64,000 nt of DNA. Origin: Corynebacterium spheniscorum. Its GTDB lineage: Bacteria; Actinomycetota; Actinomycetes; Mycobacteriales; Mycobacteriaceae. The stretch is from contig NZ_FOPJ01000001.1 of the NCBI RefSeq assembly GCF_900113445.1, forward strand, positions 248,001 to 312,000, in the 5' to 3' direction. The notes beneath the pieces are model-generated. The model did no database searches. It worked only from the letters and a program-made list of their open reading frames with translations, and was not told the origin of the DNA. Positions within the stretch are counted from its first letter, which is position 1; the number at the start of each line of letters is the position of its first letter. The position numbers were made by a program, and so were the translations under genes. Positions 16,785-24,975 of the stretch are shown piece by piece.

Positions 16785-17551
16785 CTCGTCTGAGGTGTCA
16801 CGCTCGGGCTTGCACTCGCAGTCGGTGTCACAGTCGGCGTTGGGGAAGTCGTCATTGTCGGTGTGAAACTCGGTGTCGGACTCGGACTGAAGCTTGGGCT
16901 TGGTGTGGCACTTGGGCTCACACTCGGCGTCGGACTCGGGGTGCTAGTCGTCGTCGAGCTGCTTTCCGTGGTCTCGGTAGTTTCCGGGGGCTCCGTCGGC
17001 GCAGGTTCCGTAGGAGTTGGCTCGGTCGGTGAAGGTTCCACAGGAGAAGGCTCCGTCGGCGTGGGCTCCATCGGGGAAGACTGCGTGGGCGCGGGCGGAA
17101 GCGGCACCTTAGAAGAAGAACTCGCACTCGTCGAAGCCACCGGCGGCGGCGCCACGGAGGTACTCTGCTCACGCGCGGAGCTCGCTGGCGCAGGCGCAGC
17201 AATCACCCCATCTTCACCCTGGCTCGGCGGGCGAAAAAACCGCGTCGGAACCGCGGGCACCGCGCGCGGCGCAATATAGGCATGAGGGGCTAGAAAAGGA
17301 TCATCACGCTGCACCTCAACCAAACGATCCGGGGTGGGCATATCAACATGGGAGGTGCTGAAAATTTTGCTTCCCGAGCTCGGGGAGGCAGGGTGGGTGC
17401 TTAAGCTTCGGCTGCTTTCGGCGAGGGTATGCCGCGCCTGGTGGATTATGGGCGGGGAACTGAGACGCCACACAAACCAGCCGATTGTTAAGGCAAGCAA
17501 GCAGCCGACCACAATGAAGATCACTGCATGTCTTTGCTTAACTTCCATCAC
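16781..17551 (-). CDS. Membrane-anchored Pro/Thr/Ser-rich protein of unknown function
   Basis: A 256-residue protein. Residues 9-29 form one transmembrane helix (VIFIVVGCLLALTIGWFVW) after a short basic N-terminus, so the rest is predicted outside. Residues 30-110 are an ordinary polar region; from about residue 150 the chain is almost only Pro, Thr, Ser and Glu in TEP/SPTP repeats, like a cell-wall-spanning stalk and a likely O-mannosylation target. It is convergent with manA. The opposite strand shows an open frame that is only a mirror of the repeat. No family was recognised. Confidence 0.6.
   Translation of the reverse strand: MMEVKQRHAVIFIVVGCLLALTIGWFVWRLSSPPIIHQARHTLAESSRSLSTHPASPSSGSKIFSTSHVDMPTPDRLVEVQRDDPFLAPHAYIAPRAVPAVPTRFFRPPSQGEDGVIAAPAPASSAREQSTSVAPPPVASTSASSSSKVPLPPAPTQSSPMEPTPTEPSPVEPSPTEPTPTEPAPTEPPETTETTESSSTTTSTPSPTPSVSPSATPSPSFSPSPTPSFTPTMTTSPTPTVTPTASASPSVTPQTS
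16784..17104 (-). repeat. Low-complexity repeat coding for the Pro/Thr stalk
   Basis: About 320 bases of short degenerate tandem units. They encode TEP and SPTP repeats at the C-terminal end of the membrane-anchored protein. Such tracts vary in length between strains. Confidence 0.7.
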
Positions 17552-17864
17552 TGCTCTGCACTAACCCCGCTACTGCGGTTCCTCCCCAAAAGAGGGCGAC
17601 TATGTTGCGGGTGGTCCTGACTCTTGTGGCAAGAAATGTACGGTCTTCTTGCTATGAAAACAATAGATTAAGGAAAAATTAACCCGATCTAGGGGGCCTC
17701 CAGGCGTGTTATGCCATTTACGCAGTTCATGCTTCGCTGAATCGAGGAGAGTGAAACCCGCAGGGGACACCACACAACGCGCGGGTGCATGATGACACCT
17801 TGTTTAATCTGAGGTATGAAAGACACAGACACGGCACAGCTAGTGAAGGAGAAGTGCAGCCACT
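17552..17864. other. Intergenic region before the DUF4259 gene
   Basis: 313 bases between divergent genes. An AT-rich stretch (17640-17690) probably holds promoters. The inverted repeat ACCCGC (17756-17761) / GCGGGT (17781-17786) is the only clear structure. No RNA gene or riboswitch was recognised. Confidence 0.4.
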
Positions 17865-18218
17865 ATGGGCGCCTGGGACATTGAGGTGTTCGAGAATGAC
17901 GACAACGTCGACTTCCTCGATGAACTCACCACTTATGAAGAAGAAGATATTTTAGCCACCGTCACCGATGCGTGCGTGCTGCTGGCTGAAGGTGAAACCA
18001 GCACCAGCGTGGAAGAAAATAATGGGCTAGCTGCCGCCACGCTGGCCGCCATCTGGGCTGGGGCCCCCTTCTCAGCAGCAGAGGTTGCCGATAACTACCC
18101 CTTTATCCGCGAACTCATTGGGCAGGGGAGTGAAAAGCTCCACCAAGCCGCCGTGGAAATCTTAGAGGCGGTGGAAACCGAGCACGATATCGACCTCTAT
18201 ATTGAGGCATTGTCCTAA
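17865..18218 (+). CDS. DUF4259 family protein
   Basis: A 117-residue acidic protein beginning MGAWDIEVFENDD, the hallmark of DUF4259 (MGAWG-type start, then DFLDEL). It is all-alpha by appearance, with no signal peptide or helix long enough for a membrane. An AAGGAG site lies 12 bases before ATG. Its function is unknown. It sits 33 bp before tmk and occupies the place that sahH has in C. glutamicum between manA and tmk, so it may be a later insertion. Confidence 0.8.
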   Translation: MGAWDIEVFENDDNVDFLDELTTYEEEDILATVTDACVLLAEGETSTSVEENNGLAAATLAAIWAGAPFSAAEVADNYPFIRELIGQGSEKLHQAAVEILEAVETEHDIDLYIEALS

Positions 18219-18251
18219 AACCAACGCCCGCGACTAAGAGAGCAGGACGCG

Positions 18252-18848
18252 ATGATTATCGCCATCGAAGGAATTGATGGGGCCGGGAAAAACACCCTGG
18301 TGAAAAACCTCAGTGCGCATATTGACATTAAGGTGCTGAGCTTCCCACGCTATGGCGAATCCATCCACGCTGATCTTGCCTCGCGCGCACTACATGGCGG
18401 CTGCGGGGACCTGGTGGACTCCATTTATGGGATGGCCACCATGTTCGCCTTGGATCGCCACGGGGCCTTAGATACCTTGCAGAAATACGCCGAGAGCGAG
18501 GAGCTTTTATTATGCGATCGCTATATCGCCTCTAATGCTGCGTACTCTATGGCTCGAAGTGGGGATCGGGCGATCGCCAACTGGGTAAAAGAGCTGGAAT
18601 GCGAGGAGCTTTCTTTGCCGACTCCTCGCCTCCAAGTGCTGCTAAGCACTGATCCACAGACGGCCGCGCAGCGCGCACGAAACCGGGAAACCGCGGATTC
18701 CACACGATCTCGGGATGCCTATGAGCGCGACAACACCCTGCAAACCCGCACCTTTGAGGCCTACCTCCAGCTCGCCGAAGAAAATTGGTTAAGCCCCTGG
18801 CTGGTTACCGATTCTGCGGAAGAAATTTTGAAGCACCTGCGCGGATAA
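18252..18848 (+). CDS. tmk: Thymidylate kinase
   Basis: A 198-residue dTMP kinase. The P-loop reads EGIDGAGKNTLV, with Asn in the usual Ser/Thr position as in actinobacterial enzymes. The DRY-type motif is CDRYIASNAAY, and the LID region has RARNRETADSTRSRDAYER. It supplies dTDP for DNA and for dTDP-rhamnose. The tmk-mtrA-mtrB-lpqB order is conserved in corynebacteria. Confidence 0.9.
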   Translation: MIIAIEGIDGAGKNTLVKNLSAHIDIKVLSFPRYGESIHADLASRALHGGCGDLVDSIYGMATMFALDRHGALDTLQKYAESEELLLCDRYIASNAAYSMARSGDRAIANWVKELECEELSLPTPRLQVLLSTDPQTAAQRARNRETADSTRSRDAYERDNTLQTRTFEAYLQLAEENWLSPWLVTDSAEEILKHLRG

Positions 18849-18917
18849 CACGTACTGTATAAAGCAGATGACAACTTCGTCGCTCACGTCCCACGCACTC
18901 AGGAGAAGATGCACCCC

Positions 18918-19598
18918 ATGGCACCGAAAATTCTCGTCGTTGATGACGACCCCGCCATCGCGGAAATGCTCACCATCGTCTTAGAAGCCGAAGGTTTCGA
19001 CCCGGTCGCTGTGATGGATGGCAATGATGCCGTCCCCACCTTCGAGCGCGAACAACCCGACCTCATTCTGCTCGACCTCATGCTGCCCGGCATGAATGGG
19101 GTGGATATTTGCCGAACCATCCGCCAAAACTCCACCGTGCCGATTGTGATGCTCACCGCCAAAACCGACACCGTGGATGTGGTGCTGGGGCTGGAATCCG
19201 GAGCCGATGATTACATCACCAAACCCTTCAAACCGAAGGAACTCATCGCGCGGATCCGTGCCCGCCTGCGCCGCAGCGACTCTGACCCCTCCGAAGTTAT
19301 TGAGGTGGGGGACCTCACCATCGATATCCCCGGGCACACCGTTAAGCGCGGGGAGCAAGAGATCTCGCTAACCCCGTTGGAGTTTTCCCTGCTGGCCACC
19401 TTGGCGCGGCGCCCGCAGGAAGTATTTACCCGCGAAGAATTACTGCGCGAGGTGTGGGGATATCGCAATGCGGCTGATACCCGCCTGGTCAATGTGCATG
19501 TGCAGCGCCTGCGCGCAAAGATTGAAAAGGACCCGGAAAACCCCCATATTGTGCTCACCGTGCGAGGTGTGGGCTATAAGACCGGGCAGGGAGAGTAA
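18918..19598 (+). CDS. mtrA: Response regulator MtrA
   Basis: A 226-residue OmpR-type regulator. The receiver domain has KILVVDDDPAIAEM, the phospho-acceptor Asp in LILLDLMLPGMNG and Lys in MLTAKTD. The C-terminal winged helix ends in VQRLRAKIEKDPENPHIVLTVRGVGYK. With MtrB it controls cell-wall hydrolases, resuscitation factors and osmotic genes. ATG 18918 fits the usual M-x-x-K start of MtrA; ATG 18909 is also possible and lies only 4 bases after AGGAG. Confidence 0.93.
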   Translation: MAPKILVVDDDPAIAEMLTIVLEAEGFDPVAVMDGNDAVPTFEREQPDLILLDLMLPGMNGVDICRTIRQNSTVPIVMLTAKTDTVDVVLGLESGADDYITKPFKPKELIARIRARLRRSDSDPSEVIEVGDLTIDIPGHTVKRGEQEISLTPLEFSLLATLARRPQEVFTREELLREVWGYRNAADTRLVNVHVQRLRAKIEKDPENPHIVLTVRGVGYKTGQGE

Positions 19599-19603
19599 CC
19601 ACC

Positions 19604-21310
19604 ATTTCCTCCTATACGCACCGCATCCGCACCCGGATCTGGGAACTATGGCGAACCTCCTTGCAGATCCGCGTGATCGGGTCCATCCTCTTGGCTGCTG
19701 CTGTGGTCATGACGATCCTGGGGATCGTCATGATCTCGGTGGTGACCCGCCGCCTGGTGGACACCAAATTGGATATCGCCAGCTCGGAGATCGACCGTGC
19801 CCGCGTCACCGTGGAACAACAAATCGACGCCACCGGATCATCAAACTCCCTGCAGGTGCGTTTAAATTCAGCGCGCGCAGCGCTATCTAATCGCTCCACC
19901 CAATCAAGCGAAGCTTCCGCCGCAGCCGCGGTATATGAACCAGTACTGCTGGTACCCGGCCATGACGATATTGAAACGGTGACCTCCCCGGAGGGCTACC
20001 GCATCCCCCAACGCCTCCAAAGCTTCGTCTCTAAAGGGCTGGTGTCCTATCAATTCACCACCGTCGACCGCGTCGATGGATCCAGCTACCATGCGCTCGT
20101 CATCGGCAGCCCCAGTGACTCAGATATCCCTGACCTGCAGGTGTACCTGGTGCTATCCATGGAACAAGACGAAGCCACCCTGGCACTGATGCGCGGCTTA
20201 CTCTCCGCAGCCGGGGTGACCGTGGTGGTGCTTTTGGTGGGGATCGCTTGGCTAGCTACCCAGCAGGTCATCGCGCCGGTACGTTCTGCCTCCCGCATTG
20301 CCCAACGCTTAGCCGCCGGGCATCTACGCGAACGCATGCTGGTTGATGGTGAAGATGAAATGGCGCGCCTTGCCACCAGCTTTAATGCCATGGCGGAATC
20401 ACTTTCTACCAAGATCTCCCAGCTGGAAGAATATGGCGACCTACAACGCCAATTCACCTCCGATGTTTCCCATGAGTTGCGCACCCCCTTAACCACGGTG
20501 CGCATGGCCGCAGACCTTATTGCTGCGGACCCCGATGCCCTGGAAACCAGCGCCCGGCGGGCATCGGAATTAATGATCCGCGAACTCGACCGCTTCGAAG
20601 CATTATTGGCTGACCTGCTAGAAATCTCCCGGCATGATGCGGGTGTCGCGGACCTCGCCGAAACCCGCTTCGACGTGCGAACCGCCATTAATGCCGCCTG
20701 GCAACAAGTAGAACACCTCGCAGTGGAACTGCATGTTCCAGTGTTCTTCGATATTGCCGAAACCCCGGTGTATATCAGCGGTGATGCCCGCCGTGTGGAA
20801 AGAATCCTGCGCAACCTCTTGGCCAATGCCATTGACCACTCCGAAGGTAACCCAGTAGAGGTACGGCTGGCGGAAAACTCCTGGGCGGTGGGCATTAGCG
20901 TCACTGACCATGGGGTGGGGCTAAAACCCGGGGAAGAAGAATTAGCCTTCAACCGCTTCTGGCGGGCAGATGCCTCCCGTGTGCGGCATTCTGGGGGAAC
21001 CGGCCTGGGCCTAGCTATCGCCAGAGAAGATGCGCTGCTGCATGGCGGCATACTTGATGCGATTGGCAACCCTGGGGTGGGATCCCAATTCCGGCTGATC
21101 CTGCCGAAGGAACCAGGGGAAACCATTACAGAAGAACCCATGATGTTGGCAGCCCCTGGCCCGCTGGAAATCAGCGAAGAAGTTGATGAGGAAGGATTCC
21201 CCATCCACGACATCTTCCAACCACCACCGGGGATGAGTTTGGCGCCGCCGCGGATCGCTAACCCGGAAACCGAAGAAAAACTACTTGAGGTAGAGAAAGG
21301 ACGCGAGTAG
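19604..21310 (+). CDS. mtrB: Sensor histidine kinase MtrB, probable ATT start
   Basis: A kinase of about 568 residues with a first transmembrane helix at about 27-47, an extracellular sensor, a second helix (TVVVLLVGIAWLA), HAMP, the phospho-His in VSHELRTPLTTVRMAADL, and an ATPase domain with N-box LANAIDHSEG and GTGLGLAIA. The coding frame continues upstream of TTG 19661, and those residues (HRIRTRIWELWRTSLQIRV) look like the conserved MtrB start. The only initiator-like codon there is ATT 19604, 8 bases after GGGAGAG. No ATG, GTG or TTG lies in frame between 19580 and 19661. TTG 19661 is the fallback start. lpqB follows after 3 bp. Confidence 0.88.
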   Translation: MSSYTHRIRTRIWELWRTSLQIRVIGSILLAAAVVMTILGIVMISVVTRRLVDTKLDIASSEIDRARVTVEQQIDATGSSNSLQVRLNSARAALSNRSTQSSEASAAAAVYEPVLLVPGHDDIETVTSPEGYRIPQRLQSFVSKGLVSYQFTTVDRVDGSSYHALVIGSPSDSDIPDLQVYLVLSMEQDEATLALMRGLLSAAGVTVVVLLVGIAWLATQQVIAPVRSASRIAQRLAAGHLRERMLVDGEDEMARLATSFNAMAESLSTKISQLEEYGDLQRQFTSDVSHELRTPLTTVRMAADLIAADPDALETSARRASELMIRELDRFEALLADLLEISRHDAGVADLAETRFDVRTAINAAWQQVEHLAVELHVPVFFDIAETPVYISGDARRVERILRNLLANAIDHSEGNPVEVRLAENSWAVGISVTDHGVGLKPGEEELAFNRFWRADASRVRHSGGTGLGLAIAREDALLHGGILDAIGNPGVGSQFRLILPKEPGETITEEPMMLAAPGPLEISEEVDEEGFPIHDIFQPPPGMSLAPPRIANPETEEKLLEVEKGRE

Positions 21311-21313
21311 AAG

Positions 21314-23017
21314 ATGAAGAACTATCGCCTCCTGGCTCTGCCGATCGCCCTGAGCCTAGGGGCTGGTGGGCTTAGCGCATGTACGAGTTTGCCGCGGAAT
21401 ACCGATGCCCAGGTACTGCGCACCTTTGTGGCGCCCTCCCCGGAAGAAACCGCCATTGGACCAGAACCCGGGCGCGAAGCTGACCTACTACTGCGCGATT
21501 TTTATACGGTCGCAGCGATACCAACCCAAAATTTTCAGGCAGCCCGCGCCTTTTTAACACCGGAAACCTCTAAAGGGTGGGATCCACGTGAATCCACCCT
21601 GGTGGTCGATCGCATTGACTTAAACACCCAGCCCGGTTCCACCGCCGAGAAACGCACCTTCGCGGTACGCGGCACAGTAATTGGGCGACTAGCAAGCGGA
21701 GGGGCCTATCACCCAGAAAATGGGGTGTATGAGGCAACCGTAGAAATGCGGATGGTGGATGGGCAGTGGCGGATCTCCTCGCTACCTGCCGGGGTGGTGC
21801 TAGAGCGCACCGAATTGCGCAACCAATACCAACCACATGAGGTGTATTTCTTCGACTCCTCCGATGAGGTATTAGTAAGTGATCGCCGCTGGGTATTCGC
21901 CGGGCGTTCCACCTTAGATACGGTATTGATCTCACTGATGATGGAAGGCCCCTCCACGGTGCTAGCCCCGGCAGTGGATAATGAGCTCCCACCGGAAGCA
22001 CGCTTTGTGGGCTTAGAAGATGGGGTTTACCAATTCACTGGGCTTGGGGGCCTAAGCGAAGCAGAACGCACTCGCTTTGCCGCACGATTGGTGTGGACCC
22101 TCGCCATGGCGAATGTGCCCGGGCCCTACCAAGTATTAGGTGATGGGGCACCACTGCTAGAAAACACCCCGAAACTCACCACCGATGATGTGGCGGAATT
22201 TAACCCCAAAGCCTCATCTGTATCCACGCTTTACGCGCTAACGGATGGGTCGGTGCAACAAATCAGTGGTGGTGGGGCAGAACCAGTAACCGGGGATGCT
22301 GGACACGTCGGCAATATCACCTCCGTGGATATTGCCTCGCCGGATAAAATCGCCGCGGTACAGCGCCGCGCTGATGGCAGCTCAGCTTTAATGGGCGGCA
22401 CCCTTGATGGGGAATTAACCGAGATTCTCAGCGGCAAATCCATCACCCGCCCCAGCTTCGAGCACGAACCCAGCGCAGTGTGGGCCGTAGTGGATGCCAA
22501 GAAGATTGTACGGGTAGTGCGCTCGGCAACCGGTGGCTATGCCATTACCGAAGTAGATAGCTCCGGGCTAGAAGACATTGATGGGGATATCTCAGTATTC
22601 CGGCTATCTCGCACCGGTGTGCGGGCAGCAATGATTATTGATGGGCGAGTATTTACCGCAGTGATCTCGCGGCCAGAAGCCGGGGAAAGAAAGATCACCA
22701 ACGTTCAGGAAGTCGCCCCGCATATTAGCGGGCAGGCACTAAGCCTGGATTGGCAACCGGATGGTTCCATCCTGGTAGGAACCTCAGCAGCAGAAACCCC
22801 CATCTGGCGGGTGGAACAAGATGGTTCCGCATTAAGCTCACTGCCCAGCGGCAATATCAGTGCCCCGGTGGTAGCAGTGGCTGCAAGTAGCCAAACCATT
22901 TACCTCACCGATGGCCGAGCGGTGCTGCAACTATCTGCCGCCGGTGGAGATAGCTCCTTCTGGCGCGAAGTACCGGGCCTACAAGGTGTGCGCTCAGCCC
23001 CGGTGGTATCGCATTGA
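21314..23017 (+). CDS. lpqB: Lipoprotein LpqB, partner of MtrAB
   Basis: A 567-residue lipoprotein with lipobox LSAC (Cys 23) after a hydrophobic signal. A GerMN-like domain follows around residues 190-300 (STLDTVLISLMMEGPS), then a beta-propeller-like region to the end. In mycobacteria LpqB binds the outside part of MtrB and affects MtrA output. It is tightly packed: 3 bp after mtrB and overlapping the next gene by 4 bp. Confidence 0.9.
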   Translation: MKNYRLLALPIALSLGAGGLSACTSLPRNTDAQVLRTFVAPSPEETAIGPEPGREADLLLRDFYTVAAIPTQNFQAARAFLTPETSKGWDPRESTLVVDRIDLNTQPGSTAEKRTFAVRGTVIGRLASGGAYHPENGVYEATVEMRMVDGQWRISSLPAGVVLERTELRNQYQPHEVYFFDSSDEVLVSDRRWVFAGRSTLDTVLISLMMEGPSTVLAPAVDNELPPEARFVGLEDGVYQFTGLGGLSEAERTRFAARLVWTLAMANVPGPYQVLGDGAPLLENTPKLTTDDVAEFNPKASSVSTLYALTDGSVQQISGGGAEPVTGDAGHVGNITSVDIASPDKIAAVQRRADGSSALMGGTLDGELTEILSGKSITRPSFEHEPSAVWAVVDAKKIVRVVRSATGGYAITEVDSSGLEDIDGDISVFRLSRTGVRAAMIIDGRVFTAVISRPEAGERKITNVQEVAPHISGQALSLDWQPDGSILVGTSAAETPIWRVEQDGSALSSLPSGNISAPVVAVAASSQTIYLTDGRAVLQLSAAGGDSSFWREVPGLQGVRSAPVVSH

Positions 23018-23646
23018 TCGATGAGCTGGCTGAGCTGATAATTCCGCGACAATGCGCAGGCTGCGGGACAGCGGGGGTGTGGCTATGCCAGCGCTGCCAA
23101 CACGTATTGGCGCGACCTCCACAGCGCATCACCCCAAGGGTGGACCCGCAGATCCCCATCTACGCCTTTGGGCCCTATAACGATGCGCACCGGGAAGTGG
23201 TGTTGGCGATGAAAGAGAACGCGCATCGAAGAATCCGGCAGCATGTCGGCGCATTACTTAAGGCGGGAGTGCTTCGTCTACAGTCCCGCGGTGAGCTCCC
23301 GCACAGTATTTGCCTAGTTCCAGCCCCGAGCTCGAAAAGCAGCATGAAGGCAAGGGGAGGGGACCATGTGACAGATTGCTGTCGTGCCAGCGGCATAAAA
23401 ACCCAGGTATTAGTGCGGCATAGCCGAAAAGTGAAGGACTCGGTGGGGTTGGATGTCATGGCGCGCCGGGAGAACCTTAGTGGGCAGCTGCGGTGGTTGG
23501 GGGCCGGGGTGGATCCACGGGAGTTGGGGAACGTGGTGATTGTGGATGATGTGGTGACTACCGGGGCGACGATGGAGGCGACGGCGAATATGTTGAGGTT
23601 TCATGGGGTGGATGTGGTGGCGGGGTTGAGCCTATGTGAGGCATAA
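23014..23646 (+). CDS. ComFC/GntX-like phosphoribosyltransferase family protein
   Basis: A 210-residue protein starting at TTG 23014, overlapping the lpqB stop. The N-terminus has a four-cysteine ribbon (PRQCAGCGTAGVWLCQRC). The C-terminal half is a PRTase fold with the PRPP-binding motif VVIVDDVVTTGATMEA. Relatives act in DNA uptake (ComFC) or carbohydrate use (GntX). Its place at the end of the mtr operon is conserved in corynebacteria. Confidence 0.85.
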   Translation: MIDELAELIIPRQCAGCGTAGVWLCQRCQHVLARPPQRITPRVDPQIPIYAFGPYNDAHREVVLAMKENAHRRIRQHVGALLKAGVLRLQSRGELPHSICLVPAPSSKSSMKARGGDHVTDCCRASGIKTQVLVRHSRKVKDSVGLDVMARRENLSGQLRWLGAGVDPRELGNVVIVDDVVTTGATMEATANMLRFHGVDVVAGLSLCEA

Positions 23647-23890
23647 AAGTGGGGGTGCTGAGGTCAAGGGAGACGAAACTCGGCGTGAAAGAGTATGGGA
23701 AAACCCTAGAAGTTCAACACCTAGATAAGGGGGCGGGGGTAGTTGAAACCTGCAGGTGGTCTCGGTGAAATGCCAGCTCAGGTGCCTATTAGGAGGGTGC
23801 AGGGGGGAGTGGGGCTCCGTGGCGAGAATGTTTCATACCCAGGTACCATAGGGAGTGCACAGTCCCGCCGAATATGGGAGGAAGAAGCAA

Positions 23891-24562
23891 GTGACTACAC
23901 CTGCTGAGAAGAATGAAGGCCTGCGCCCGGAGACCCAAGTCTCCATTACTGGCCGCAATGTTGAGGTTCCGGAACACTTCGCCGAGCGAGTAAATAATAA
24001 GCTCGCGAAGATCGCCCGACTCGACCCCACGCTGACCTTCTTCCATGTTGAGCTCCAGCATGAGCCCAACCCGCGCCGTGAGGCGCAATCCGATCGCATT
24101 CAGATCACCGCCACCGGTAAGGGCCACATTGCTCGCGCCGAGGCCAAGGAAGACAGCTTCTATGCGGCCCTGGAAACCGCTCTGGCGAAGATGGAGCGTT
24201 CCCTACGTAAGGTGAAGGCCCGCCGCAGCATCTCCCGCTCTGGCCACCGCGCCCCCAAGTCCACTGGCGAGATTGCCGCTGACCTGGTCGCTGAGGCGCA
24301 GGAAGCGAAGAACGCGCAAAGCCCCTACGACGTTGATCCTTATGCTGACAAGGTCGATGATGTGGTGCCGGGCCGCGTGGTTCGCTCGAAGGAACACCCC
24401 GCCACTCCGATGAGTGTTGATGATGCCCTCTCCGAGATGGAGCTGGTGGGCCACGACTTCTACCTCTTCGTTGATGAAGAGACTGGTCGTCCTTCTGTGG
24501 TGTACCGTCGCCACGCCTTCGACTATGGCCTGATCGCGCTGACCAATGACGCTGAGAAGTAA
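23891..24562 (+). CDS. hpf: Ribosome hibernation promoting factor, long form
   Basis: A protein of about 223 residues. The N-terminal beta-alpha domain binds the 30S subunit (VSITGRNVEVPEHFAERV, then VELQHEPNP). The C-terminal dimerisation domain has FYLFVDEETGRPSVVYRRHAFDYGLI, which pairs ribosomes into 100S particles in stationary phase. The start is set at GTG 23891 because GGAGGAAG is 6 bases upstream; the frame is open for 12 more codons. Confidence 0.92.
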   Translation: MTTPAEKNEGLRPETQVSITGRNVEVPEHFAERVNNKLAKIARLDPTLTFFHVELQHEPNPRREAQSDRIQITATGKGHIARAEAKEDSFYAALETALAKMERSLRKVKARRSISRSGHRAPKSTGEIAADLVAEAQEAKNAQSPYDVDPYADKVDDVVPGRVVRSKEHPATPMSVDDALSEMELVGHDFYLFVDEETGRPSVVYRRHAFDYGLIALTNDAEK

Positions 24563-24576
24563 TTCTTAGACCTAGT

Positions 24577-24614
24577 GGCGCTGATGAGGCGCTGATTAGG
24601 CGTTCATCAGGCGC
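24577..24614 (+). repeat. Repeat and inverted repeat after hpf
   Basis: Two copies of GGCGCTGATKA (24577-24587 and 24588-24598) are followed by a near-inverted copy TCATCAGGCGC (24604-24614). The outer copies can pair to form a hairpin just after the hpf stop. Confidence 0.5.
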
Positions 24615-24623
24615 GGAAGCCTT

Positions 24624-24685
24624 TCTCCCCCGCGGAGGTTCTCTACCAAGGACCATCCCCACTGCGGGGGAGATTCTCGTTTTTA
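24624..24685 (+). terminator. Rho-independent terminator after hpf
   Basis: TCTCCCCCGC (24624-24633) pairs perfectly with GCGGGGGAGA (24664-24673) across a 30-base loop; TTTTT follows at 24680-24684. Confidence 0.7.
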
Positions 24686-24848
24686 AAGGAGAGGTGCGGG
24701 TGCCTTGGCGTGGGGTGCTTGGGGAAGCTGTTGCGGAGGTGATGGGGGAAGCCATGGGGGACCGCGAGGGCAGTGCTACTTCTTCGTTTTTAGCTGCGCC
24801 TTAGTGACCCTAGCTAGGATCAGCACATCATCTCGGTGGTGGTGTGCG

Positions 24849-24905
24849 TAGAATAGCGGGATGATTGCTTTGCGTGCCCTCAGACTCTTGAGTTTGAGGT
24901 GCGCC
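24849..24905 (+). promoter_or_regulatory. Candidate secA promoter and leader hairpin
   Basis: A -10-like TAGAAT (24849-24854) lies 122 bases before the secA start. The resulting leader would carry a hairpin: CCTCAGACTC / GAGTTTGAGG (24878-24899, one mismatch) flanked by GCG/CGC. No clear -35 is seen. The hairpin could tune SecA synthesis, but no arrest peptide was found. Confidence 0.4.
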
Positions 24906-24975
24906 AAGCGCTAGGAGCAGCACAACCCTGCGCTGCATTTAGAACAACACCGCTACATTTTAAGGACGACAACTC

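Noticed and set aside
16863-17279. Gly/Val/Leu repeat frame on the plus strand
   Set aside because: It is the mirror of the Pro/Thr repeat in the anchored protein on the minus strand.
20086-21213. 375-codon open frame opposite mtrB
   Set aside because: Composition is Ser/Arg-rich as expected for the reverse of a real gene; MtrB motifs on the other strand are complete.
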